DNA of 64,000 nt. Origin: an uncultured Pelagibacteraceae bacterium. Its GTDB lineage: Bacteria; Pseudomonadota; Alphaproteobacteria; Pelagibacterales; Pelagibacteraceae. The notes beneath the pieces are model-generated. The model ran no database searches. It saw only the letters and a program-made list of their open reading frames with translations, and was not told the DNA's origin. Numbering within the stretch: position 1 is the first letter of the stretch; each line of letters opens with the position of its first letter. A program made the position numbers and the translations under genes. The stretch covers positions 33,770-97,769 of the forward strand of contig CACBHL010000002.1 of the NCBI GenBank assembly GCA_902539035.1, given 5' to 3'. Below, one piece after another: positions 10,404 through 20,919 of this stretch.

Positions 10404-11392
10404 TAATTAGTTAAACCTAAACCTTTTAATGCTTCAGCAGCTTTTGCATAATTTTCTTTAAGTTGCTTGTCCCAAACCTCTGTACCAGCTGGGCTAGTTG
10501 CAGGATCTAGAGAAGCTCCTTTAAGATAATTAGCGAAAGTGTCATGTTTCATAGCTTTAACCATACCTTTAGAAAGCGCATCAATTCTATCTTGAGGCGT
10601 TCCTTTTAGTACGGCATATCCTCTTGTAGTCACAACTTTAACTTCGTGACCCATTTCATATGAAGTCGGCACTTTTGGATAATCCGACATTTTTTTGTCA
10701 TGTAACAAAAGAATTGCTTTAATTTTTTTATCTTCAATTAAAGCAGCTGCTTCTGACGGGTTCAATAAAGAAGCTTCAACTTTTCCAGATGCTAAAGCTT
10801 GTAAACTTTGCGCACCAGATCCAAATGAAACAGCTTTAAATGGAACATCAGCAACTGTAGAATAGTTATACATTCCAATGTGCTCAGTACCACCAATAGA
10901 AGCTATCGCAGTAATAATCGGTTTTTCTTTTGATCTTTTGATAAACTTTTTAATAGTGCTTAACTCTTTATTTTTTGCATTGACAACTATAAAAGTTGGT
11001 TCTTCCATAGCTCTAGCAATTCCAACAAGATCATCGATCTTCATGTTAGATTTACCTCTAGCCATAGTGTATAAGTGTGACTCTGTTAAAGCCATAATTG
11101 TACAACCATCTTTTGGTCTTGTTAAAGTGTAGTTTTGAGCTTTAGCTCCTGATCCACCTCTTTTACCTACGATTTGCATATCAGCCTTTAGAGTTCTTCT
11201 AGATCTGATAGACATCATTCTAGCTGTTGTATCTGTCCCTCCACCATAAGAAGCATGAATCACAACTTGTATTGGATCACACTCTTTAGTAGCAAAAGTT
11301 TCAGCAACTACGGATGTACTAGCTATCGATGTGTAAGTAAGAGCGAATAAAGATAAAAAAGCAAAAAACTTTTTCAAATTTAATTTGAACAT
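10403..11392 (-). CDS. tctC: tripartite tricarboxylate transporter substrate-binding protein (TctC/BUG family)
   Basis: Signal peptide MFKLNLKKFFAFLSLFALTYTSIAS; periplasmic BUG-like fold (VIHASYGGGTDTTARMM...). ORF-track start at 11437 is upstream; ATG at 11392 preceded by GAGGGAAA RBS fits better. Confidence 0.9.
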   Translation of the reverse strand: MFKLNLKKFFAFLSLFALTYTSIASTSVVAETFATKECDPIQVVIHASYGGGTDTTARMMSIRSRRTLKADMQIVGKRGGSGAKAQNYTLTRPKDGCTIMALTESHLYTMARGKSNMKIDDLVGIARAMEEPTFIVVNAKNKELSTIKKFIKRSKEKPIITAIASIGGTEHIGMYNYSTVADVPFKAVSFGSGAQSLQALASGKVEASLLNPSEAAALIEDKKIKAILLLHDKKMSDYPKVPTSYEMGHEVKVVTTRGYAVLKGTPQDRIDALSKGMVKAMKHDTFANYLKGASLDPATSPAGTEVWDKQLKENYAKAAEALKGLGLTN

Positions 11393-11471
11393 AATTTCCC
11401 TCTCAGTTAGTTTATTAAAATTGACAAACGTTAACACATTAATAGAGTTAAGTTCAATATGTAAAATGTCA

Positions 11472-11486
11472 TTTCATATTATGAAA
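11472..11486. promoter_or_regulatory. inverted repeat TTTCAT-ATT-ATGAAA in divergent tctC/prpD promoter (candidate IclR operator)
   Basis: Perfect 6-3-6 palindrome; same architecture as motifs at 24005 and 24025. Confidence 0.55.
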
Positions 11487-11511
11487 CATAATTCACTTAT
11501 TAAGTTAACTT

Positions 11512-13023
11512 ATGAAAACACATTCAGTTAAACTTCAAAAACCGGGAAAAAAAATAGGTAAAAAAAATCATCTAGCTTGGTTAATTGCCAAGATGGCCTC
11601 TGAAGATTGGAATTTAAACAAAGATATAATTGATATGGTTGGCAATAGGATTATTGATAATACGGGTGTCGCAGTTGCCGCTTTAAACAGAGAGGCAGTT
11701 AAAATTGCTAGAGCACAAGCGATGAAGTTTGAAAATAAAAATGGTGCAAATTTAATTGGTTTAAATTTAAAGAAAAAATTTGATTGTCAGTGGGCAGCTT
11801 GGGCAAATGCAGTAGCAGTAAGAGAATTAGATTTTCATGATAATATAATGGCAAAAGAGACGTGTCATCCTGGAGATTGTATACCAACTATTTTAGCTGT
11901 AGCGCAGCAAAGAAATTGTACTGGTAAAGATTTAATAAAAGCTATTGCAACAAGCTATGAGACACAATTGAGATTATCAATGTCAATAGCTCTAAATCCA
12001 AATAAAATTGATCATGTTGGTCATCTAGGTCCCGCAATTGTAAGTGGACTTGGCAAACTTTTAAAATTAGATACTGAAACAATTTATCAAGCAGTTCAAT
12101 GGAGTGCACACACGTCTATTTTTACGAGACAAGGAAGAAAAGGAAATTTATCTAGTTGGAAAGCTTATGCTCCTGGATTGGTTGGCAAAAATGCAATAGA
12201 TGCAATTGATAGAGCAATTAGAGGTGATACCTCACCAAGTCCAGTGTGGGAGGGAGATTATGGCATCATTTCAATTTTATTAGAAAAAGAGAACAAAAAT
12301 ATAAAAATTAATCTACCTGAAAAAAATGAACCAAGAAAAGGAATTTTAGGAACTTTTACAAAAGAGCACTCGGCAGGCTATCATGGAAATTCTTTGATTG
12401 ATCTAGCATTTAAGATGAGAAAAAAAATTAAAAATATAAAACAAATAAAAAAAATAAATATTTATTCTAAGAAATATACTCATATTGTAATGGGTAGTGG
12501 GAGTAATGATAATGAAAAATATAGCCCTAAAGCCTCTAGAGAAACTCTTGACCATTCAGCAATGTATATTTTTGCAGTTGCTTTGGAAGACGGTGCTTGG
12601 CATCACGAAAAAAGTTATTCTAAAAAAAGAAAAAATAAACCTGATACAATTAAATTATGGAGAAAAATAAAAACTTTTGAAAGTAAAAATTGGAATAAAA
12701 AATATTATGATGAACCCAATCCTTTAAAAAAAGCACAAGGAGCCAAAGTAGAGATAGAGCTTATGAATGGAGTAAAAATAATTGATCAACTAGAATTTGC
12801 CAATGCCCACCCAAATGGGAAAACTCCTTTTGGAAGAGATGAATATATTAACAAAATGAAAATTTTAGCTAACAATATAATTCATACACAAGAAGAAAAT
12901 AGATTTCTCGATTTAATTGGTAATCTGGAAAAATTAAAATCAAATGAAATAAAGAATTTGAACATTGTTTGTAAAGAAAAACATTTAGACTTAAAAAAAA
13001 ATAATATAAAAGGTATTTTCTAA
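11512..13023 (+). CDS. prpD: MmgE/PrpD family, 2-methylcitrate dehydratase-like
   Basis: RELDFHDNIMAKETCHPGDCIPTILAVAQ, SPKASRETLDHSAMYIFAVALEDGAWHH, NAHPNGKTPFGRDEYINKM: closest to the PrpD subgroup. Confidence 0.88.
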   Translation: MKTHSVKLQKPGKKIGKKNHLAWLIAKMASEDWNLNKDIIDMVGNRIIDNTGVAVAALNREAVKIARAQAMKFENKNGANLIGLNLKKKFDCQWAAWANAVAVRELDFHDNIMAKETCHPGDCIPTILAVAQQRNCTGKDLIKAIATSYETQLRLSMSIALNPNKIDHVGHLGPAIVSGLGKLLKLDTETIYQAVQWSAHTSIFTRQGRKGNLSSWKAYAPGLVGKNAIDAIDRAIRGDTSPSPVWEGDYGIISILLEKENKNIKINLPEKNEPRKGILGTFTKEHSAGYHGNSLIDLAFKMRKKIKNIKQIKKINIYSKKYTHIVMGSGSNDNEKYSPKASRETLDHSAMYIFAVALEDGAWHHEKSYSKKRKNKPDTIKLWRKIKTFESKNWNKKYYDEPNPLKKAQGAKVEIELMNGVKIIDQLEFANAHPNGKTPFGRDEYINKMKILANNIIHTQEENRFLDLIGNLEKLKSNEIKNLNIVCKEKHLDLKKNNIKGIF

Positions 13024-14369
13024 TGAAAATTCAGGATGATTTAACAAAATATATTTCATCGGCTTTAAATAATGCCTTACCAGAAAAAACTAAAATCAAA
13101 ACACGTTTTCATTTATTAGATGCAATTGTCTCTATACTTACGGGTAGACTGTTACCTCCAGGGCAAAAAGGCTTTAATTTTTCAAAAAATCAAGGCGGAT
13201 TAGAAGAGGCTACTCTGTTAGGTAATAATATTAAAGTTTCGGCAATTAATGCTGCATTTTCAAATGGTATGGCAGCTCATGCTAACGAAACAGATGACTC
13301 ACATACAAAAGGTAGATTTCATCCAGGTTGTGCAATAATTCCAACAACACTTGCAATCGCAGAACGAGAAAATTTAAATAGTGAAGAAATTTTTAAAGGA
13401 ATTGCATTGGGTTATGATATTGGGGTTAGGTTTACAACAAGCCTTGGATATAAAACACCTAAAACTAGTATTTTTGCAACTCACAGTATAGGACCAATTT
13501 TTGGAAGTGCAGCTTCGGCTGGGGCATTATTAAAATTAACTCATGAGCAATGCAATTATCTAATTTCATATACTGTTCAACAAGCCTCAGGATTAGCATG
13601 TTGGAATAGAGATCCTGATCATATTGAAAAAGCATTTGTATTCTCTGGAATGACCTCAAGAAATGCCATTTATTCAGCATTGTTAGCTAAAGAAAATTTT
13701 ACATCTGTGAGAGATCCAATCTTAGGAGAAAGGGGATTTCATGCAGGCTTTGCTCACAATGCTAAACCTGAACTGTTAAACGAAAAACTAGGTGAAAATT
13801 TTGAAATTGATAATGCTTCATTAAAAAAATGGTCTGTAGGCTCACCAATTCAATCCATGATGGATGCAATAGAGTATTTAATTCAAAATAATGACTTTAA
13901 TTACAAAGATATAAAAGAATTAACAGTTGAAATACCAGCTGATCGTTTTCACATTGTTAATGATAGGGAAATTCCATCTATCAGTGCACAACATTTAATT
14001 GCCGTTCATTTAATAAAAAAAACTATGGGATATGAAGAGGCACATGATGAAAAACTATTTAATGATCCAGAAGTAGTAAGTTTAAGAAAAAAAATTAAAT
14101 CTATTTCAAGTGAGGAATTAGCAATTGCTAGACCAGAAAGGCAATCTAAAATTACAATTATCTTAAATAATGATAAAAAACTTTTTTATCATGCAAAGTC
14201 TGTCCGTGGAACCCCAGACAACCCCATGGAAGAAAAGGATATTATTGCGAAATCAAAAAGATTGTTTTCAGTTTTTAAAACATCTCAAACCGATGATCTT
14301 ATTGATTTAATTTTACATAAAGATTTTAACGTACGTGAATTAGTTAAGTTGTGTGATCTTAATCTTTGA
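13023..14369 (+). CDS. MmgE/PrpD family protein
   Basis: AAHANETDDSHTKGRFHPGCAIIPTTLAIAERENLNSEEIFKGIALGYDIGVR; MmgE/PrpD. Confidence 0.9.
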   Translation: MKIQDDLTKYISSALNNALPEKTKIKTRFHLLDAIVSILTGRLLPPGQKGFNFSKNQGGLEEATLLGNNIKVSAINAAFSNGMAAHANETDDSHTKGRFHPGCAIIPTTLAIAERENLNSEEIFKGIALGYDIGVRFTTSLGYKTPKTSIFATHSIGPIFGSAASAGALLKLTHEQCNYLISYTVQQASGLACWNRDPDHIEKAFVFSGMTSRNAIYSALLAKENFTSVRDPILGERGFHAGFAHNAKPELLNEKLGENFEIDNASLKKWSVGSPIQSMMDAIEYLIQNNDFNYKDIKELTVEIPADRFHIVNDREIPSISAQHLIAVHLIKKTMGYEEAHDEKLFNDPEVVSLRKKIKSISSEELAIARPERQSKITIILNNDKKLFYHAKSVRGTPDNPMEEKDIIAKSKRLFSVFKTSQTDDLIDLILHKDFNVRELVKLCDLNL

Positions 14370-14374
14370 GATTA

Positions 14375-15127
14375 ATGGACTTTTCATCCCTTTTACCTGA
14401 AACAATTTCAATATATGCAGCAGTTTTTTTAATAATTTTAAATTTAATATGTTCTTTTATATCCACTGCCCTAAGTCTTGGTGGTGGAATTCTAATGTTA
14501 GTGGGTTTATCATTTGTTGTACCACCACTTGCGTTAATACCTGTTCATGGAATAATTCAATTAGGGTCAAATTTTGCAAGAATATTTGTCTCTGTTAAAG
14601 ATTTAGATAAAAGTGTTATTCTTCCATTCATTATTGGTAGTTTAATAGGATCATATTTGGGAGTAAATATTTATGAAGTATTAGACCCCTCTATTGGACA
14701 GGTAGGTGTTGGATTGTTTATACTTTATTCTATATTTGGTAAATTTCCAAAACTTGGAAAAAAATATATTTTTTTAGGTGGGGCCGTATCATCAACGTTG
14801 TCGATGTTATTTGGCGCCTCAGGTCCATTAATATCAGCGTTGATTAAAAATTTTAACTTTAATCCAGTTAAACATGTAGTCACACATGGTTCTTTAATGA
14901 CTTTTCAACATTTATTTAAATCATTAGCATTTTTTTTTATAGGTTTTGCTTTTGAGGAATATATTTTTTTAGTTGGAGCAATGATTTTAGTTGGCTTTGT
15001 TGGAACTTATATAGGGAAGCTTGTTTTAGTCTCAAAAGGAGAGAGTTATTTTAAAAAAGTATTAACCTTCATACTATTATTTGGTGCACTTAGATTAATT
15101 TATGTTGGTTTAGAGCCTTATTTGTAA
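14375..15127 (+). CDS. TauE/SafE family permease
   Basis: Polytopic; ALSLGGGILMLVGLSFVVPPLALIPVHGIIQLGSNFAR. ORF track starts at TTG 14366; ATG 14375 preferred. Confidence 0.85.
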   Translation: MDFSSLLPETISIYAAVFLIILNLICSFISTALSLGGGILMLVGLSFVVPPLALIPVHGIIQLGSNFARIFVSVKDLDKSVILPFIIGSLIGSYLGVNIYEVLDPSIGQVGVGLFILYSIFGKFPKLGKKYIFLGGAVSSTLSMLFGASGPLISALIKNFNFNPVKHVVTHGSLMTFQHLFKSLAFFFIGFAFEEYIFLVGAMILVGFVGTYIGKLVLVSKGESYFKKVLTFILLFGALRLIYVGLEPYL

Positions 15128-15161
15128 TTAATGAAAACTTATTTATATAATATGAGTAATT

Positions 15162-16010
15162 ATGAATTTAATTAAAAGTAAAAAAGCTTTATCAGCTGAA
15201 ATTGAAAATATTGATCTATCAAAAGAATTAAAAACAGATCAGATTAATTTTATACAAAAAGCCTGGGATGAAAATTTAGTTTTGACATTTAAAAATCAAA
15301 AATTAAATGATCCACAATTATTAAAATTTAGTAAATACTTTGGAAATCTAGATTTACCTGCACCTAATCCTTATGGGATAAATTTTTCACCTGATTATCC
15401 AGAAATAAACGTAATATCAAATGTAAAAGAAAAAGGAAAACCAATTGGTATTCTTGGTGATGGTGAGGCCACATGGCATGCTGACATGACCTATAATGAA
15501 ATCCCACCGAAGGGTGCAATTTTATATTCTCTAGAAGTTCCAATAGATCAAGGTGATACACACTTTTCTAATATGATTGCTGCTTATGAGGATATGCCAG
15601 ACAGTTTGATAAAAAAAATTGATGGTAAAATTTTAATTCATGATGCATCACATAATAGCGCCGGACAATTAAGAAAAGGATACAAAGAAATTGCTGATCC
15701 ATCTCTAACGCCTGGAGCTAAACATCCAATTATTTTTAAAGATCCCAATACTCAAAAAAAATCACTTTTTCTTGGTAGAAGACCACATGCTTATATAGTT
15801 GGAATGACTATTGATGAAAGTGAGAACCTACTAAATGAATTATGGTCACATGCTACTCAAGAAAAATATACTTTTACTCATCGATGGCAAAATAATGAAG
15901 TGCTAATGTGGAAAAATCTTTTTGTTTTACATAAAAGAGACTCTTTTGACCCAAATACTAGAAGAGTTATGCACAGAACTCAAATAAGTGGAGATTTAAG
16001 AATTTCTTAA
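15162..16010 (+). CDS. TauD/TfdA family Fe(II)/2-oxoglutarate-dependent dioxygenase
   Basis: ATWHADMTYNEIPPKGAILYSLEVP (HxD), distal MHRTQISGD. Confidence 0.9.
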   Translation: MNLIKSKKALSAEIENIDLSKELKTDQINFIQKAWDENLVLTFKNQKLNDPQLLKFSKYFGNLDLPAPNPYGINFSPDYPEINVISNVKEKGKPIGILGDGEATWHADMTYNEIPPKGAILYSLEVPIDQGDTHFSNMIAAYEDMPDSLIKKIDGKILIHDASHNSAGQLRKGYKEIADPSLTPGAKHPIIFKDPNTQKKSLFLGRRPHAYIVGMTIDESENLLNELWSHATQEKYTFTHRWQNNEVLMWKNLFVLHKRDSFDPNTRRVMHRTQISGDLRIS

Positions 16011-17140
16011 ACCAAAACCTCTCCACGCATCAGTGGTCTGAATGTTCTGTAAAAAATTGCGGATTTCGCAAATGGCTTTCCATCTTTACTCTCTATAACA
16101 GCTCCCGCTGTCATTATTCCTGATGGATTTCCTGCACGTAGTTCCATTGGATCAGAGTCTTTTCTTTTCACATTATTTGGGATAGTACCGTCAATTGCAG
16201 CAGCAACACCAATATTTACTCCAGCAGTACCCATTATTGCTTTATGAGTTTTTTCCATTGAAAACATTCTAGTTGTAATATCTTGATCTTTAGAATTAAT
16301 TTTAGTTCCATCCAAACTAACATAATCTTTTGCAGAAGTTACAATTCCAATTCTAGGTGTATTCATTGGTGCATCATCTTCTGATTTTGATAAACCAATT
16401 ATATGTGCAGATTTACGTCTTATCTTTTGTATTAAATTCATTTTATCTACTTGTGCATCAAGTTCATCTGGTGTTTCTGTACCTTTTAAACCAATATCCT
16501 CTGCAAGCAAATATACAAGAGGTGTTGCGGCGTCAATAATACTTACATTAATTTTACCAAAATCTTTAATTTCTATTTCATCAATTACATTTCCTGTAGG
16601 AAGAAGTTTTCCTGTTCCAGATCCTCCAGGTTCTAGATAATCTAATCTAACTTTGGATCCAGTTCCATGAACTCCCGCAATTGAATAGTTACCTTCAATT
16701 GATGGTTTTCCATCTTTAACATTAAAAGTTGAATGTATGATTTTGTCAGTATTAACTTGGTAAATTCTTATTTTATTTTCACCTTCTTTTGGTTTAATTA
16801 TACCTTCTTGAATTGCATAGGGTCCAACCGCACCTGATAAATTACCACAATTGTTATTCCATTCTGCAATAGGTTTATCTATCGCAATTTGAATAAAATT
16901 ATAATCAACATCAGCATCATCTCGATCTGATGGACTTATAATTACACACTTAGAAACTGAGGACACTCCACCTCCCATTCCATTTAACTGTCTTTTATTA
17001 GAGTCTGGACTTCCAATAACTTTTAAAAACAAATCATTTAACTCTTTTTGATTTGAGGTTGGTAAATCTTTCTTTTGAAAGAAAACACCTTTACTTGTTC
17101 CACCTCGATAATATGTAGCCTTGATCCATCTTTGTGCCAT
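16007..17140 (-). CDS. prpF: PrpF family isomerase (2-methylaconitate isomerase / oxalomesaconate tautomerase-like)
   Basis: MAQRWIKATYYRGGTSKGVFF, LNGMGGGVSSVSKC, NNCGNLSGAVGPYAI, EPGGSGTGKLLPTGN: PrpF signatures. Confidence 0.92.
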   Translation of the reverse strand: MAQRWIKATYYRGGTSKGVFFQKKDLPTSNQKELNDLFLKVIGSPDSNKRQLNGMGGGVSSVSKCVIISPSDRDDADVDYNFIQIAIDKPIAEWNNNCGNLSGAVGPYAIQEGIIKPKEGENKIRIYQVNTDKIIHSTFNVKDGKPSIEGNYSIAGVHGTGSKVRLDYLEPGGSGTGKLLPTGNVIDEIEIKDFGKINVSIIDAATPLVYLLAEDIGLKGTETPDELDAQVDKMNLIQKIRRKSAHIIGLSKSEDDAPMNTPRIGIVTSAKDYVSLDGTKINSKDQDITTRMFSMEKTHKAIMGTAGVNIGVAAAIDGTIPNNVKRKDSDPMELRAGNPSGIMTAGAVIESKDGKPFAKSAIFYRTFRPLMRGEVLV

Positions 17141-17145
17141 TAATC

Positions 17146-19773
17146 TTAAGCCTCCTTATAAGCTGTAGGCAAAATCCCACCATTTTTCCAAAAATTTAAC
17201 TCTTCTGGAACATCTAATCTAGCATTAAGTGTAACTTCAATGATATCACCTGTTTGTTTATGCATTTTCATGAGCACTTTTTTATTTTCATTTGTAATAT
17301 CATTTAAACCTAATAAGCTAAACTGATCTGAACTTTCAATATTTAGCTCATTGATACCTTGTCCATTTTCAAACTCTAAAGGGAGCAATCCCATTCCAAT
17401 TAAATTTGATCTATGAATTCTTTCAAATCCTTTTGCAACTATTGCTCTTACACCAATTAATAATGGTCCTTTAGCGGCTACATCTCTTGACGATCCACAT
17501 CCATAATTTTCGCCCGCTATAACTATAATTTCTTTTTTCTCTTTTTTATATTGAACTGCAGCTTCATAAATTCTCATTACTTTATTTTCGGGATATTTAA
17601 TTGTAAGACTTCCTTCCTGATTGGGTAACATTAAATTTCTTAATCTTAAACTAGCAAAGGTAGATCTTTCTACAATTTCATGATTGGCTCTTCGAGTTAA
17701 GTAATTATTAAAATCTTTAGAGTCTAATCCAAGTTTTGTTAAGTAATCCCAAGCTGCTGTTCCCATTGTTATCACACTAGAGGGAGAAATATGGTCTGTA
17801 GTTACAGAATCACCAAGTAATACTAGTGGTCGGGCTAGTTCTATATCTTTAATTTGATTATTTTCTGCATGTTTTAAGTATGGAGGTTTTTTTATATAAG
17901 TACTATCAGGCCAGTCGTAATCTTGGGAATTTGAAACATTTAAATTTTCCCATAAACTTCCTCCCTGATACACCTGATCATACTTTTCTCTAAAAGTTTC
18001 TGCTTTGTAAAACTCATTAACAATTTTATCCACTTCCATATTTGAAGGCCAAACATCCTTCAAAAAAATTTTTTGATCATTAGAACTTTTTCCTAAACTG
18101 TCATTTAAAAGATTAATTTTGACATTACCTGTTATAGAAAATAGCACTACCAATGCAGGGGATGCCAAGTATGAAGCTCTTATATTGGGATGTATTCTTC
18201 CTTGGAAGTTTCTATTTCCTGAAAGCACTGCAACTGAAAAAATTTTTTCTTTTTCTATAGTATTTGCCAAGTTTTCGTCTAAAGGTCCTGAGCTGCCGTT
18301 ACAAGTTGTACATCCAAAACCAACAACATTAAAACCTAATTGATCTAAATATTTTTGTAAACCAGATCTACTTAAAATCTCTGCTGTAACTTTGCTACCA
18401 GGTGCAAAAGATGTTTTTACTTTATTATTTTTTTTAAAACCTAACTCAACTAATTTTTTAGCAAGCAAACCTGCTGCAATAACATTTTTTGGATTTGCAG
18501 TGTTTGTACAGCTTGTTATTGCTGCAATCATTATGTCTGCATCTTTTACTTTGTAACCAAGATTAGGTACTTCAAATTCTTCCTCTCTTAAATCTTGACT
18601 GTAAAGCATGTTTGAATGAGAATTAATTTCATTTGAAAACTTATTTAAATTAATTTTATCCTCAGGATTTTTGGGTCCTGAAACACAAGGCTCTATTGAT
18701 GATAAATCAAGATTTAAAACTCGGTTATAGTCTGGAGTAATATCAGATCTTCGCCATAGTTTTTGATGTTTAGAATATTCTTCAACAACTTTAATTTCTT
18801 CATCTGTTCTTCCCGTCATACGCAAATAATCTAAAGTTGATTTATCAACTGGAAATAAGACTGCAGTTGCCCCATACTCCGGTGCCATATTTGAAATAGT
18901 TGCTCTATCCCCAACAGTAAGACTTTCAACTCCTTCTCCACAAAATTCAATAAAGCTTCCAACAACCTTATTTGTTCTTAATAATTTTGTAATATATAAA
19001 ACTAAGTCTGTTGAAGTTATTCCTTCCTTAAGTTGGTTCTTTAAATTCACCCCAACTATCTCTGGCACAGTCATGGGTATTGTTTTCCCAAGCATAGAAA
19101 TTTCTGCCTCAACTCCACCAACACCCCAACCTAAAACACCTATAGCATTTACCATTGGAGTATGACTATCAGTTCCTATACAAGTATCTGGATGAATTAG
19201 ATTTAGATTTTTCTTTTTTTCTCTCCATACGACTTTAGATAAATATTCAATATTTACCTGATGACAAATACCAACCCCGGGTGGAATTACATTAACTTTA
19301 TCCAAAAATTTTGAACACCATCTTAAAAAAGAAAATCTCTCAGAATTTCTTTCATACTCTTTTTTTAAGTTTTCAATTTCAGCTTTATCATTTCCAAAAT
19401 AATCAACCTGCAAAGAATGATCAATAACAAGATCTACAGGCACATCTGGTTGAATATTTTTTGAATTAATTCCTTTTTTTTGCAGAGCTTCTCTATAAGC
19501 AATAAAATCTACCAACATAACTTTACCCAAAATGTCATGACTTAAAATTCTATTTGGAGCAAAATTAATTGCTTGACCTAATCGTTTTTCTAAAATTGAT
19601 TGTATTTGATCTTTAGCATTATCATTACGACCTAAAAGATTCTGCCTAATTATATTTTCTATTAAAATTCTATAGGTATAAGGTTTTTTTTCTATATCCT
19701 TAATATTGCTGATATCTGCAAAATCATATTCTTTATTATCAATAGTAATTTTTTTGAAACTTTTAGAAATCAT
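17146..19773 (-). CDS. aconitase-family hydratase (AcnA/AcnD type)
   Basis: 875 aa; HPDTCIGTDSHTPMVNAIGVLGWGVGGVEAE, AAITSCTNTANP, GCTTCNGSSGPLDENLANTI, GENYGCGSSRDVAAKGP. Confidence 0.93.
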   Translation of the reverse strand: MISKSFKKITIDNKEYDFADISNIKDIEKKPYTYRILIENIIRQNLLGRNDNAKDQIQSILEKRLGQAINFAPNRILSHDILGKVMLVDFIAYREALQKKGINSKNIQPDVPVDLVIDHSLQVDYFGNDKAEIENLKKEYERNSERFSFLRWCSKFLDKVNVIPPGVGICHQVNIEYLSKVVWREKKKNLNLIHPDTCIGTDSHTPMVNAIGVLGWGVGGVEAEISMLGKTIPMTVPEIVGVNLKNQLKEGITSTDLVLYITKLLRTNKVVGSFIEFCGEGVESLTVGDRATISNMAPEYGATAVLFPVDKSTLDYLRMTGRTDEEIKVVEEYSKHQKLWRRSDITPDYNRVLNLDLSSIEPCVSGPKNPEDKINLNKFSNEINSHSNMLYSQDLREEEFEVPNLGYKVKDADIMIAAITSCTNTANPKNVIAAGLLAKKLVELGFKKNNKVKTSFAPGSKVTAEILSRSGLQKYLDQLGFNVVGFGCTTCNGSSGPLDENLANTIEKEKIFSVAVLSGNRNFQGRIHPNIRASYLASPALVVLFSITGNVKINLLNDSLGKSSNDQKIFLKDVWPSNMEVDKIVNEFYKAETFREKYDQVYQGGSLWENLNVSNSQDYDWPDSTYIKKPPYLKHAENNQIKDIELARPLVLLGDSVTTDHISPSSVITMGTAAWDYLTKLGLDSKDFNNYLTRRANHEIVERSTFASLRLRNLMLPNQEGSLTIKYPENKVMRIYEAAVQYKKEKKEIIVIAGENYGCGSSRDVAAKGPLLIGVRAIVAKGFERIHRSNLIGMGLLPLEFENGQGINELNIESSDQFSLLGLNDITNENKKVLMKMHKQTGDIIEVTLNARLDVPEELNFWKNGGILPTAYKEA

Positions 19774-19818
19774 GGTTTTTTATTTAATTTAATACTTTAA
19801 AAGATTATATAAAGTATT

Positions 19819-19834
19819 TTCTATATTTTAAAAC
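19819..19834. promoter_or_regulatory. weak match (TTCTATATTTTAAAAC) to the candidate IclR operator between divergent acn-like and Ldh-like genes
   Basis: 12/16 identities to TTTCACATTGTAAAAC at 24025; AT-rich background makes this weak. Confidence 0.2.
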
Positions 19835-19857
19835 ATCAGGTTATAACAGTTAAAAAT

Positions 19858-20919
19858 ATGAATATTAAAAAAAGATATAAAAAAACAGATTTAATCAAGT
19901 TTGCATTTAAAGTTTTAAAGAGAGTTGGCTTAAATAACTTAAATTCAAAAACAGTTGCAAATTTAATAGTGAGAGCGGATGAGAGAGGTGTTTGGTCTCA
20001 TGGGATTGTTAGATTGCCAATTTATATAAAAAGGATTGAAAAAAAATCAGCTAAAATTAATCCAATACTTAAATTTAAAAAAATAACTAATAATATTTTT
20101 CACTTATCAGGTGACAATGGTCTGGGTTATATAGCCGCTAATGAAGGAATTAAAAAATGCGTATCTCTGGCAAAAAAAAATGGTATTGGTTTGGTAGGAA
20201 TAAGTGAAAGTAACCATTTTGGAATGGCAGCAAATTATTTAGAAATTGCTGCAAAAAATAAATGTATTGCTTGGGTATTTACTAACGCATCAAAAGCCTT
20301 GCCACCTCATGGAGCGATGGCACCTTTTTTTGGTACAAGTCCTTTCGCATTTGGATGTCCTACAAAAAAAATTAACAAACCTTTTATACTTGATATGGCA
20401 TCTTCTTCTGTTGCGAGAGGAAAGTTAAAATTTGCTGCTCAAAATAATATTAAAATACCTTTTGGTTATGCATTGGATAAGTTTGGAAAACCTACGAATG
20501 ATGGGGCAAAAGCATTTGAGGGAATTATGTTACCTTTTGGAGGAATGAAAGGTGCTGGATTATCATGGATGATGGATATAGTAGCTGGTATTTTTACGGG
20601 TGCAAATCATAGCGGTAAAGTTAAAAATGCAATTAATGACTTTTCTGGAGCTTCAAATGTAGGTCATTTGATGATTTGTCTTAGAACTGATCTATTTCAA
20701 TCACACACTAACTTTATAAAAAAAATTGAATTTGGAATTAAAGAGGTAAAAAAACTAAAAAAAGCAAAAGGTTTTAAAAAAATCCTTCATCCAGGTGAGC
20801 CTGAATTTGATAATCAAAATTTAAACTCAAAAAAAGGAATTTTGCTTTCTAAAGAAACTATTAAAGAACTAGAAAAATTATCTGATAAATATGATGTAAA
20901 AAGTCCATTTAAAGTTTAG
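19858..20919 (+). CDS. Ldh/malate dehydrogenase (type 2, NAD(P)-dependent) family oxidoreductase
   Basis: RADERGVWSHGIVRLPIY, GISESNHFGMAANYLEIA, FILDMASSSVARGKL, LPFGGMKGAGLSWMMDIVAG. Confidence 0.9.
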   Translation: MNIKKRYKKTDLIKFAFKVLKRVGLNNLNSKTVANLIVRADERGVWSHGIVRLPIYIKRIEKKSAKINPILKFKKITNNIFHLSGDNGLGYIAANEGIKKCVSLAKKNGIGLVGISESNHFGMAANYLEIAAKNKCIAWVFTNASKALPPHGAMAPFFGTSPFAFGCPTKKINKPFILDMASSSVARGKLKFAAQNNIKIPFGYALDKFGKPTNDGAKAFEGIMLPFGGMKGAGLSWMMDIVAGIFTGANHSGKVKNAINDFSGASNVGHLMICLRTDLFQSHTNFIKKIEFGIKEVKKLKKAKGFKKILHPGEPEFDNQNLNSKKGILLSKETIKELEKLSDKYDVKSPFKV

